In this document: positions 1-6,723 of the stretch, in pieces
Position numbering within the stretch: position 1 is the first letter of the stretch
How the letters are laid out: each line of letters begins with the position of its first letter
NCBI GenBank assembly: GCA_003218345.1
Contig: QHNF01000132.1
Location: 1 to 7,175 of the forward strand
DNA from: Verrucomicrobiota bacterium
GTDB taxonomy: Bacteria; Verrucomicrobiota; Verrucomicrobiia; Chthoniobacterales; UBA10450
Reading direction: 5' to 3'
DNA: 7,175 nucleotides
Notes under the pieces: model-generated
Seen by the model: the letters and a program-made list of their open reading frames with translations, nothing else
Databases searched by the model: none
What the model was told of the DNA's origin: nothing
Made by a program: the position numbers and the translations under genes

Positions 1-1163
1 TGCGCAGCGCTTTCGTGCGCGAATAACGATGCGGTTGAAATATGGCCAACACTCGTTTGCGGCCAGTCGCCCTCGCAGTTTTCACCGTGGCGCGAATTTC
101 GGTAGGGTGATGGGCATAATCGTCAACGAGCAAAAAACGATCGCTCTCATATTTGATTTCAAATCGGCGGCGCGCGTGCTCAAATTTGCGAAGAGATGCG
201 GCAATTTTTTCGAATGGAATCCCCAGCTCGGTGGCCACTGCAATTACACCGAGGGCATTGTGGACAATGTGCCGGCCTGGAGCATTGAGCGCCGCTTCGC
301 CCAGTTTTCGCCCCCGACAATAAACCCAAAAATTTGAGCTAAAGGCATGCAAGTCTACTTCGGCGCCGCGATAATCAGCTGTCTCGTTGAATCCGAACGA
401 GATCGCGTTTTTCCGGCTTACGCATAACCGAGCCGTATTGGCGTCATCGGCATTGTAAAAAACCGTGCCGCTGGTCTGCTCGATGACCTGTGCAAAGACC
501 TTTTCGATTGCAGCAAGATCGACATAAAAATCGAGTTGCTCTTCCTCCGGAGTGCTCGGGATGAAAGCAGCGCAAGGTCCCATCGCTTTCATCTCCTTCG
601 GCGACGAAATATTCGCCGCGCGGATCCCAGTGGGCGTTTATTCCGAGAATCGGAATCTCGGCGCCAACGTAATGAGATGGATGCGCACCGCCTTCGCGCA
701 AAACATGCGCCGTCATTGCAGAGGTTGTCGTCTTGCCGTGCATTCCGGCGATGACGATGCCGCGTTTACTGCGCATAATTGCAGCCAAGGCTTCCGCGCG
801 ACGCACGACAGGTTTTCCCGAATCGCGCGCACTCACAAGAACTGGATTGTCGCTCCTGATCGCGGAGGAGAAAACAACAAGGTCGGCAGCGGCATGCTCC
901 GGGCGATGCTGCTCATAAAAATGCAGACCGATCCGCTGTAATCGGTCCGTCTCCACCGTACTGACCTTGTCAGAACCGCTGACCGCGTGGCCGAGCTCAA
1001 TCAAGAGCGCGGCGATACCACTCATGCCGCTTCCCGCGACACCGACAAGATGAATCCGATGATGCTCGCGCGTCAGAAATCCGGGCAGATCAAGCAGTAG
1101 GGCGCGATCATATTCTGCCGAGCTTGTCGCGGGCGCGGCGCATTCTTCAGAGACGGGCTTCAT
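1..1163 (-). CDS. murC: MurC, UDP-N-acetylmuramate--L-alanine ligase (3' end off window), reading frame interrupted near 548
   Basis: MurC is the cytoplasmic ATP-dependent ligase that adds L-Ala to UDP-MurNAc, the first amino acid of the stem peptide. From ATG 1163 the first frame carries IHLVGVAGSGMSGIAALL (37-54), the P-loop region VIAGMHGKTTTSAM (137-150) and FVAEGDESDGTLRCFHPEHS (186-205). After Ser205 the frame goes into unrelated sequence and stops at 444. From 547 to the left edge the next frame resumes with EEEQLDFYVDLAAIEKVFAQ and holds GRHIVHNALGVIA, RRRFEIKYE, DDYAHHPTEIRAT and FQPHRYSRTKAL, all MurC features; these 182 residues contain no stop. The five or so residues of the usual VLNIE-type motif are missing. 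About 80 C-terminal residues lie beyond the window. The start overlaps the murG end by 17 bp and has no clear Shine-Dalgarno. Confidence 0.9.
545..551 (-). other. Site of a net deletion of about 14 bp in murC
   Basis: On the coding strand the codon for Ser205 (551-549) is followed by a single orphan G (548) and then GAG GAA GAG CAA in the new frame. MurC proteins normally have a short hydrophobic stretch ending in Asn-Ile-Glu here (of the form HPEHS-IVLNI-EEEHLD, exact residues assumed). Five codons reduced to one base is a net loss of 14 bp, which accounts for the frameshift. The exact lost bases cannot be read from this window. Confidence 0.65.
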
Positions 1164-2263
1164 GAGTCGTATATTTTTCCATGGTCGTGACTACGCGCCC
1201 TGCCGCATCTTTCGGCGCCAGACACGAAGAATTCGCCGCCATTTGTTGAATCCGCTCGGGATCTTGGATTAACTCCCGGATCTTGCGCGCGAGCAATTCG
1301 CCGGAAACCTCTGACTCCTTGAGGAGAATCGCTGCCTGAGCGCGAGCATAGATTTCCGCGTTGCGCGTTTGATGATCGTCCGTGGCATAGGGAAATGGAA
1401 TCAAGATGCCGGGCAATGAAAAAGCAGCGAACTCAGCGAGACTGGCCGCACCAGCTCGCGCAACGAGGAGATCAGCAGCGCTGTAAACTTCCTCCATTCG
1501 ATGGTGAAAAGCAGCGACGTAAGCAGGGACATTTTCGCGGCGATAATTATCTGCAACCAGACGCTCATCGCGCCCGCCGGAAAGGTGAATCACCTGTAGC
1601 GGAACACCATTCAAAAATGGCAGCGATTTGATCATCGCCTGGTTAATTCCGCTGGCGCCTTGGCTGCCCCCCATCACGAGCAACGTGGTGAGATCCTCAC
1701 GCAGTCCGAGCTTTTGGCGCGCTGCCTGCCGATCCAAATGTACGAGCTCAGTACGGACTGGTGTGCCCGTAACTTCCGTATGCGCTTTGGGGAAAAAGGG
1801 CGCACATTCTTTAAAGCCGAGCATGACCGCGCGCACCATCCGCGCAGTCAATCGGTTCGCCTTTCCAGGAACGGCATTCGATTCGTGAATAAAGGTGGCA
1901 ATGCCGCGTATCCGCCCGGCCAACACGGGCGCAGTGGAAGTGAACCCGCCCATGCCGAGGACCACCTGGGGTTTGAAGTTACGATAGATAGCCCGGCAAA
2001 TCGACAGGCTCTCATAAAAGCGGCGAAGGAAACCAAAGAACGCTGGTGAAAATGGTGAAGGCAAGCCCACCGTGGGCAATTAGCCCCACGGTGGGCAATT
2101 TTTCGATTCGGAAATTTCCGCGACCCGAAAGCGCCAAAGCATCAATGTCTTTTTCGGAAATTAGCAGCATCACTTCGTGGCCGCGATCGCGCAGCACTTC
2201 CGCCACGGCGATGCCGGGAAAAAGATGTCCGCCAGTTCCTCCACATGCGATTACTGCATTCAT
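1147..2263 (-). CDS. murG: MurG, undecaprenyldiphospho-muramoylpentapeptide beta-N-acetylglucosaminyltransferase, reading frame interrupted near 2080
   Basis: MurG is the peripheral membrane GT-B glycosyltransferase that adds GlcNAc from UDP-GlcNAc to lipid I, giving lipid II. The first frame, from ATG 2263, reads MNAVIACGGTGGHLFPGIAVAEVL with the GGTGGH loop at 8-13, and runs to LPTVGL at 56-61. There a 19-bp imperfect duplication shifts the frame; translation from the upstream start would end at 2012. The second frame (2079 to 1147) resumes with LPTVGLPSPFSP and carries VLGMGGFTSTAPVLAG, HESNAVPGKANRL, LLVMGGSQGASGINQ and the donor-site region RAGAASLAEFAAF followed by PYATDDHQTRNAE. With 19 bp removed the protein would be 365 aa, normal for MurG. 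An ATG at 2293 would add ten residues, but MNAVIACGGTGG fits homologues better. The 3' end overlaps murC by 17 bp. Confidence 0.9.
2062..2100 (-). repeat. 19-bp imperfect tandem duplication in murG, also a 12-bp inverted repeat
   Basis: On the coding strand, TTGCCCACCGTGGGGCTA (2098-2081) is followed by one extra A (2080) and then TTGCCCACGGTGGGCTTG (2079-2062). Both 18-mers encode LPTVGL, in different frames, and differ only at synonymous sites (ACC/ACG, GGG/GGC, CTA/TTG). Because the unit is nearly palindromic, the same bases also form a perfect 12-bp inverted repeat: GCCCACCGTGGG (2065-2076) with CCCACGGTGGGC (2085-2096), 8-base loop. The net effect is +19 bases and a frameshift. Confidence 0.85.
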
Positions 2264-2331
2264 AAAAGTTGGTTTTTGATCTTTGTTCCCCACATGAAAC
2301 TCGTGGAGCTTATGGGATTCATCAGTCGCAT
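2264..2331 (-). other. Short ftsW-murG spacer
   Basis: These 68 bp separate the ftsW stop from the preferred murG ATG. No strong Shine-Dalgarno, promoter or terminator is seen. An in-frame ATG at 2293 would extend MurG into this spacer by ten residues. Confidence 0.4.
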
Positions 2332-3485
2332 CTAAATCCGCGGTGTCATCCGAAGGTGCATAGTAACGCGTTTTTTATGCGGCAACTCCAGGACGCCCTG
2401 CCGATAAATGTTCAGCAGCAAGCCGATCCCAAACATGCACGCGACCAAGTTCGAACCTCCGTAACTGATAAAGGGCAGCGGCAGCCCTTTATTTGGCAGA
2501 AGGGACGTGGTCACGCCGATGTTTACTGCGGCTTGCAAGGCCAGGAGCAGGCCAGGAGCGTAACGACCCCGCAGCCCAGCAGCAGGCCGAAACGATCCTT
2601 GGCGTGCAGCGCGATCACGATGCCACAAACAATTATCACCACGAATAAGAAGACCACGAGCAGACTGAACCGCAGACCAAGCTCTTCACCAATAATCGGA
2701 AAAATGAAATCGGTGTGCGCGTAAGGCAGATAAAGCATCTTATGACGGCCGTTGCCCAGACCGCGCCCTTCTATTCCGCCGCTGCCCCAGGCGATCAACG
2801 CCTGCATCTGCTGCAAGCCAGCATCTTCCTTGAAATTTTGCGGATGAAGAAAAGCGGAGAGCCGTCCCATTCGTTCAGAGATTCGAGTCGCAACGATCAG
2901 AAGAGCGCCCAGGCCGGCGAACGAGACAATACCGAGCCAGATAGAATTCGCTCCGGCAGCGAACATCAAAACAAATGTCGTGGTTCCAAGTAAAGCCGTC
3001 GTGCCAAGATCGACTTCGCCCAGAATAAGTCCCGCCAACAGACTGACGATTGCAAGCGGAAGAATAAAGCCAAACAGCACGTTGCTGCCCGCTTTTTCGT
3101 GTCGCGCAAACCAGGCAGCGAGAAAAAAGATTGCAGCTAGCTTCGCCAGCTCCGAAGGCTGGAAGGTAACGGGTCCTAGGCCAATCCAGCGGCGCGACCC
3201 GTTCAGGCGCATCCCGATGTGCGGAACATAACAAAGCGCGAGAGCCACGATCGCGAGCACAAACCAAAGCCACCATGTCCGCTGCCAAAAGTGATAGTCG
3301 ATCACCGCGACCGAGACGCAGATCACAAGACCAATCCCGAACCAAATCGCCTGCCGTTTAATGAAAAAATAGACGTCTCCATGACTGTCGCGCGCAAACG
3401 CACTCGTGCTAAAAAGCATCACAATCCCGATCACGAGCAGTCCAAGCACGGCAAGGAAAAGGATATAGGCGCTCTTACGATACAT
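2332..3485 (-). CDS. ftsW: FtsW, septal peptidoglycan glycosyltransferase (SEDS family), reading frame interrupted near 2549
   Basis: FtsW is the SEDS polymerase that builds septal glycan strands from lipid II in the inner membrane. From ATG 3485 the first frame encodes MYRKSAYILFLAVLG and continues through many membrane segments; GSRRWIGLGPVTFQPSELAKLA is at 96-117 and AHTDFIFPIIGEELG at 256-270, whose Asp259 matches the catalytic Asp of SEDS enzymes. At residue about 312 the frame breaks at an 11-bp tandem duplication and ends at 2523. The next frame restores LALQAAVNIGVTTSLLPNKG, LPLPFISYGGSNL and a normal tail to the TAG at 2332. Removing one 11-bp copy gives a continuous 380-aa protein. 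The open frame extends upstream to 3665, but those 60 residues are translated from the palindromic repeat and look spurious. No good Shine-Dalgarno precedes the ATG. Confidence 0.9.
2538..2559 (-). repeat. Perfect 11-bp tandem duplication that frameshifts ftsW
   Basis: Plus-strand AGGCCAGGAGC occurs twice in tandem (2538-2548 and 2549-2559). On the coding strand one copy gives the expected VVTLLALQAAVN; two copies add 11 bases and shift the frame into CSWPCKPQ-stop. The duplicated unit has no similarity to a programmed slippery site. It is either a real mutation or a junction error in assembly. Confidence 0.85.
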
Positions 3486-3505
3486 GGTTAGATCATCTGC
3501 GGATT

Positions 3506-3644
3506 GGGGAGCGCAGGCCGCGGGCCTGCAGTGCTCGGCTGCCAGCCGAGCACACGGTTGGTGGCAAACAGACGACGAGCCCATGCGACGCTGAGGATCG
3601 TCGGCAAGCTGCCGACGATTGCAGGCTGGCAGCCTGCGCTCCCC
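3506..3644. repeat. 139-bp palindromic element with 13-bp perfect inverted ends and four internal hairpins
   Basis: The element fills most of the 192-bp gap between the LysM gene and ftsW. Its ends are perfect inverted repeats: GGGGAGCGCAGGC (3506-3518) and GCCTGCGCTCCCC (3632-3644). Inside are four perfect hairpins: GCAGGCC/GGCCTGC (3513-3519 with 3523-3529), GTGCTCGGCTG/CAGCCGAGCAC (3531-3541 with 3543-3553, one-base centre), ATCGTCGGCA/TGCCGACGAT (3597-3606 with 3610-3619) and GCAGGCT/AGCCTGC (3621-3627 with 3631-3637). A 43-bp unpaired centre (3554-3596) separates the two pairs. This is the design of REP/BIME- or MITE-like intergenic repeats, and similar CAGGCTGCCAGCCTG-type palindromes are, from memory, common in Verrucomicrobiota. 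It has no coding capacity of its own, although the ftsW frame stays open through it on the minus strand. No obvious target-site duplication is seen. Confidence 0.75.
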
Positions 3645-3677
3645 GGAATCTTCGAGCACGCTCAACGTGAGATGTCA

Positions 3678-4247
3678 TTAGTTCGTTTTCTTCGCTTTTG
3701 TTTTTGTTGCCTTAGCTGGGACTAAAAGCTTCTGGCCAACCTGCAATTTGCGCGGGTCCTCGATGTGGTTCAGCGCGATCAAGGCGTCGTAAGGAACCTT
3801 AAGTTTTTTTGCGATCGTCACTGGATTATCACCTTTAGTTACCGCGTACACTTTTCCAGAAGATAGAGGCGATTTCGCGAGTTCGTCCTTCGGAGACAAA
3901 CGTGAAGGTTTCGCGTCGTCGCGCGGCGCGTTCTCTTTTTGCCCCGTTGCGGCTCGTGGCTTGGCGACGTCTACGTGGATTGCTGGTTCCACCGTACCAG
4001 TCTGCTTGTTTTCTGTATTTGCCGAGGCTGCCGGTACAAATGAGCTCTCTCGCGTCTTGATCGCATTGAACGCAATAATTCCCGACACGGCAACCACGTG
4101 AAGAAGCAAAACAATCACCAACGCCCGCGACAACTTCATGTTTGGCTCCGGCATCTCTTCGAAATCCATTCCCGCAGACGCAGCCGCGGAGCGGCGCGCG
4201 GTCGCGGCCCAGAGTTTTTTGTGTCTAAAGAGCTGCGGGATTTTCAT
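3678..4247 (-). CDS. LysM-domain membrane-anchored protein of the dcw cluster
   Basis: A 189-aa protein with a short basic cytoplasmic N-terminus (residues 1-40), one hydrophobic segment at about 41-60 (RALVIVLLLHVVAVSGIIAF), a low-complexity linker rich in Ala, Lys, Pro and Ser (about 65-130), and one LysM motif at about 132-177 (begins KVYAVTKGDNPVTIAKKLKV, ends LQVGQKLLVP). The tail is Lys/Thr-rich. This architecture suggests a type II anchored protein that places LysM in the periplasm, where LysM binds GlcNAc-containing glycan. No enzymatic domain is visible. The ATG overlaps the murD stop as ATGA, so expression is likely coupled to murD. Its place between murD and ftsW suggests a role in envelope growth or division, but that is inference. 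A second ATG at residue 37 (MKLSRALV) is a possible alternative start directly before the membrane segment. Confidence 0.85.
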   Translation of the reverse strand: MKIPQLFRHKKLWAATARRSAAASAGMDFEEMPEPNMKLSRALVIVLLLHVVAVSGIIAFNAIKTRESSFVPAASANTENKQTGTVEPAIHVDVAKPRAATGQKENAPRDDAKPSRLSPKDELAKSPLSSGKVYAVTKGDNPVTIAKKLKVPYDALIALNHIEDPRKLQVGQKLLVPAKATKTKAKKTN

Positions 4248-5617
4248 CGCTTGGTTTGAGGCAGCGCCGCGCCCGCATCGCTGCGCGAAGCTGCTGCGGG
4301 CAGGGCTTGCACCAGCGCGCGAAATTGATCGCCTCGATCGGCGTAGCTTTTGAACATGTCGAAGGATGATGTGCCCGGGGAAAAAAGGACCACTTCCCCT
4401 GGTCTTGCACGGGCATGCGCGCGCTCGACTGCATCCGCGAGCGAGTTCGCGATTTCGGATTTAACCGCGCCGTTCCAGGAGCGCCTAATACTCTCAGCCA
4501 TCTCGCCGATCAAAATCGTCGATCTGACCTTCTCCTCCACGAGAGGTCGCAGCGGATCAAAGGTAAAACCTTTGTCTTTGCCGCCGGCGATAAGGATAAC
4601 TGGTTTGCTTTGCGCACGCAGCGCTTTATCCACTGCGTCAAGGTTGGTCGCCTTGGAATCATTCACATATCCGACGCCGCCGACTTCGCGCACAAATTCG
4701 CAGCGATGCGGACGCGGCTCATAAGCGCAGAGCGGCGGCACCATCTCTCTAAACGACAATCCGCGAGCCATGCCCGCGGCAAGCGTCGCCATCAAATTCT
4801 CGATGTTATGCGAGCCACGCAGTCTGGCTGCCGGCAACCGCAGAACCAGTTCATTGTGGTAAAGGATCGCGCCGTCCGAGACTCGGAAGTCCGCCTGATT
4901 GGTATAAGCGCTAAAGGTAATCTGGCGGGCGCGAATCCCGGGTACTTTCTCGATCGCATTCACCACTGCCACGTCGGCAACGGTTTGATTTTCGAAGATG
5001 CGCAGCTTAGCCGCGCGATAATCAGCCACGGAGCGATAACGATCGAGATGGTCGGGAGCGAAGTTGAGCCAGAGACTGATGGACGGGTGAAAGCTGCGGA
5101 TACGTTCAAGCTGAAACGAGCTCACTTCAACCGTAAGCACGTCGAATGGCTTCTTCTCGCGCGCCACTTCGGAAAGCGGTTTGCCAATATTTCCGCAAGC
5201 GATTGTTCGCTGACCGCAAGCATTCACCATCTGAGCGAGCGATTCGGTCGTTGTTGTCTTGCCGTTCGTGCCGGTAACAGCGATGACCGGAATTTCGCAG
5301 AATTGCCAACCTAGCTCGAGCTCCCCGATCATGTCGATCCCGCGCGAGGAAAAATTGCGCGCCAGTTGAGAAGCGGGATCGATGCCTGGACTTAAGACAG
5401 CCATTTGATAAGGAGACAAATCTTTATCCGCTGCCGCTCCGCAGATCACGCGCACACCTTGTGCCCGCAGATTGTCAACCGTCGATCTGAGTAAATTGTT
5501 TTCCTTGGCGCTATCGAGCACGGTGACCTGTGCGCCCTCCGACCTGAGCAGGAGCGCCGCAGCGCTTCCGCTCAAGCCTGCGCCAAGAACGGCGATATTC
5601 TGATTTTTATAGCGCAA
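4244..5617 (-). CDS. murD: MurD, UDP-N-acetylmuramoyl-L-alanine--D-glutamate ligase, TTG start
   Basis: MurD is the cytoplasmic ligase that adds D-glutamate to UDP-MurNAc-L-Ala using ATP. From the chosen start it is 457 aa, normal for the family. Domains in order: an N-terminal Rossmann-like UDP-binding region (IAVLGAGLSGSAAA, about 8-21), a central ATPase domain with P-loop GTNGKTTTT (116-124), EVSSFQLE (164-171) and NFAPDHLDRY (185-194), then a C-terminal domain with GSHNIEN (268-274), YEPRPHRCE (299-307), NDSKATN (319-325), GGKDKG (345-350) and SPGTSSFDMFKSYADRGDQF (413-432). The frame stays open to an ATG at 5680, but that start would lie inside mraY and add 21 residues unlike MurD. The TTG at 5617-5615 is preferred: it has GAGG eight bases upstream and puts the Rossmann motif at the usual distance from the N-terminus. 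The stop overlaps the next ATG. Confidence 0.95.
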   Translation of the reverse strand: MRYKNQNIAVLGAGLSGSAAALLLRSEGAQVTVLDSAKENNLLRSTVDNLRAQGVRVICGAAADKDLSPYQMAVLSPGIDPASQLARNFSSRGIDMIGELELGWQFCEIPVIAVTGTNGKTTTTESLAQMVNACGQRTIACGNIGKPLSEVAREKKPFDVLTVEVSSFQLERIRSFHPSISLWLNFAPDHLDRYRSVADYRAAKLRIFENQTVADVAVVNAIEKVPGIRARQITFSAYTNQADFRVSDGAILYHNELVLRLPAARLRGSHNIENLMATLAAGMARGLSFREMVPPLCAYEPRPHRCEFVREVGGVGYVNDSKATNLDAVDKALRAQSKPVILIAGGKDKGFTFDPLRPLVEEKVRSTILIGEMAESIRRSWNGAVKSEIANSLADAVERAHARARPGEVVLFSPGTSSFDMFKSYADRGDQFRALVQALPAAASRSDAGAALPQTKR

Positions 5618-5622
5618 GTTTT

Positions 5623-6723
5623 TTACCTCAGTTTCAGTGTCGCCAAACCAAGCAACGCGAAGATGATTGAAAGAATCCAAAACCGAACGATGACCGTGTT
5701 TTCCTTCCAGCCGGTCAACTCGAAATGATGATGAAGCGGAGACATGACGAGGATCCGTCTGCCTGTCAGTTTGAAACTGATCACCTGCAAGATCACTGAG
5801 ACGGCTTCGATTACGAAAACGCCACCCACGACAGTCAAAAGCAGCTCCTGCTTACAACAGATCGCGACCACGCCGATCATGCCGCCGATGGCCAGCGATC
5901 CGGTATCGCCCATGAAAACTTTGGCTGGATGACAGTTAAACCAGAGAAAACCAAGACCCGCCCCAATCAGTGCCGAGCAAACAACCGTCAGCTCTCCAGC
6001 AAAAGAATAAAACGGGACCTGCAAGTATTCCGCAATCCGGAAATTGCCAGCCGCATAAGAGAGCAACGCGTATGCAAACGCCACTGTAATGCTGCAACCG
6101 ATCGCCAAGCCATCCAGTCCGTCGGTGAGGTTGACGGCATTCGAGGCACCCACAATGACCAGAGCAAAAAACACGAAGGTAAACCAGTCCATGTTCGTGA
6201 TGACCGGCGCCTTAACGAACGGGACGTAAAGCGAACGCGCCTGCACTTCCAGCAACGGACTCGCGAGAAAAACGCTCGTGACAATTGCCGCCAAGGCGAT
6301 TTGAAAAACGAGTTTGATCCGGCCGCTGATGCCTTCGGACTTCTTCTTCGTGACCTTAAGGTAATCATCGGCGAAGCCGAGCGCACCGAGATAAACCATG
6401 CTGAACAAGGCGAGCCAAACAAAACGATTGTCCGGTCGGGCCCAGATGAAGCTCGATACAAAGACTGCTCCGATGACGAGCACGCCACCCATAGTTGGCG
6501 TGCCCTGTTTACCGCCATGTAGCTCGGCAAGGCGATGAACTTCTGCTGCTCCGCGAATGGGCTGTCCCAGCTTCAGTGCGGTCAGTTTTTGAATAATGAA
6601 ATTTCCACAAGCCAACGTGACCAGGAACGCAGTAACAGCCGCGGCAATAGCGCGAAATGTGACATAAAGGAAAACATTGAACCCAATGAACTGATCGCTC
6701 AGGCGATGAAGGTAGTACATCAT
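5623..6723 (-). CDS. mraY: MraY, phospho-N-acetylmuramoyl-pentapeptide transferase
   Basis: MraY transfers phospho-MurNAc-pentapeptide from UDP to undecaprenyl phosphate at the inner membrane, making lipid I. The protein is 366 aa, the usual length for the family, and is strongly hydrophobic with about ten predicted membrane segments. Key motifs are intact: FADDYLKVTKK with the Asp pair at 119-120, NAVNLTDGLDGLAIG at 195-209, FMGDTGSLAIGG at 270-281, and the HHH motif in MSPLHHHFELTGW at 331-333. The start is ATGATG; the first ATG overlaps the murF stop as ATGA, and the second would shorten the protein by one residue. No Shine-Dalgarno is seen, which fits coupling to murF. The end of the gene holds the ribosome binding site for murD. 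Confidence 0.97.
   Translation of the reverse strand: MMYYLHRLSDQFIGFNVFLYVTFRAIAAAVTAFLVTLACGNFIIQKLTALKLGQPIRGAAEVHRLAELHGGKQGTPTMGGVLVIGAVFVSSFIWARPDNRFVWLALFSMVYLGALGFADDYLKVTKKKSEGISGRIKLVFQIALAAIVTSVFLASPLLEVQARSLYVPFVKAPVITNMDWFTFVFFALVIVGASNAVNLTDGLDGLAIGCSITVAFAYALLSYAAGNFRIAEYLQVPFYSFAGELTVVCSALIGAGLGFLWFNCHPAKVFMGDTGSLAIGGMIGVVAICCKQELLLTVVGGVFVIEAVSVILQVISFKLTGRRILVMSPLHHHFELTGWKENTVIVRFWILSIIFALLGLATLKLR
5625..5630 (-). promoter_or_regulatory. Ribosome binding site of murD
   Basis: On the minus strand the end of mraY reads TGAGGTAA, then AAAAC and TTG. The GAGG (5629-5626) lies 8 bases before the TTG at 5617, an ideal spacing, and partly overlaps the last mraY codon and stop. 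It is the clearest Shine-Dalgarno in the window, and it is what fixes the non-ATG start of murD. Confidence 0.7.

Noticed and set aside
29..337. Plus-strand open frame at the left edge
   Set aside because: The minus strand here encodes the C-terminal MurC region with GRHIVHNALG and DDYAHHPTE, so this is a shadow frame.
552..941. Plus-strand open frames opposite murC
   Set aside because: They lie antisense to clear MurC motifs (P-loop, DESDGT) and show no family features.
2065..2096. Intrinsic terminator or attenuator from the 12-bp inverted repeat in murG
   Set aside because: No U-tract follows on the minus strand at terminator distance, and it lies within conserved coding sequence. It is better explained as the result of duplicating a near-palindromic codon run.
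2264..2331. Promoter or terminator in the ftsW-murG gap
   Set aside because: Only 4-bp potential stems and no convincing -10/-35 pair are visible.
2523..2560. Programmed ribosomal frameshifting in ftsW
   Set aside because: There is no slippery heptamer at the break. The shift is exactly accounted for by an 11-bp tandem copy, which leaves redundant codons rather than a clean recoding site.
3506..3644. tRNA, small structured RNA gene or CRISPR-like array
   Set aside because: The hairpins have different sequences and no regular spacer-repeat pattern, and there is no tRNA-like arm arrangement or CCA end. The terminal inverted repeats fit a palindromic repeat element better.
4415..5314. Long plus-strand open frame of 299 codons opposite murD
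   Set aside because: It is antisense to a strongly conserved MurD, has no recognisable domain, and the translation has the biased composition typical of a shadow frame.
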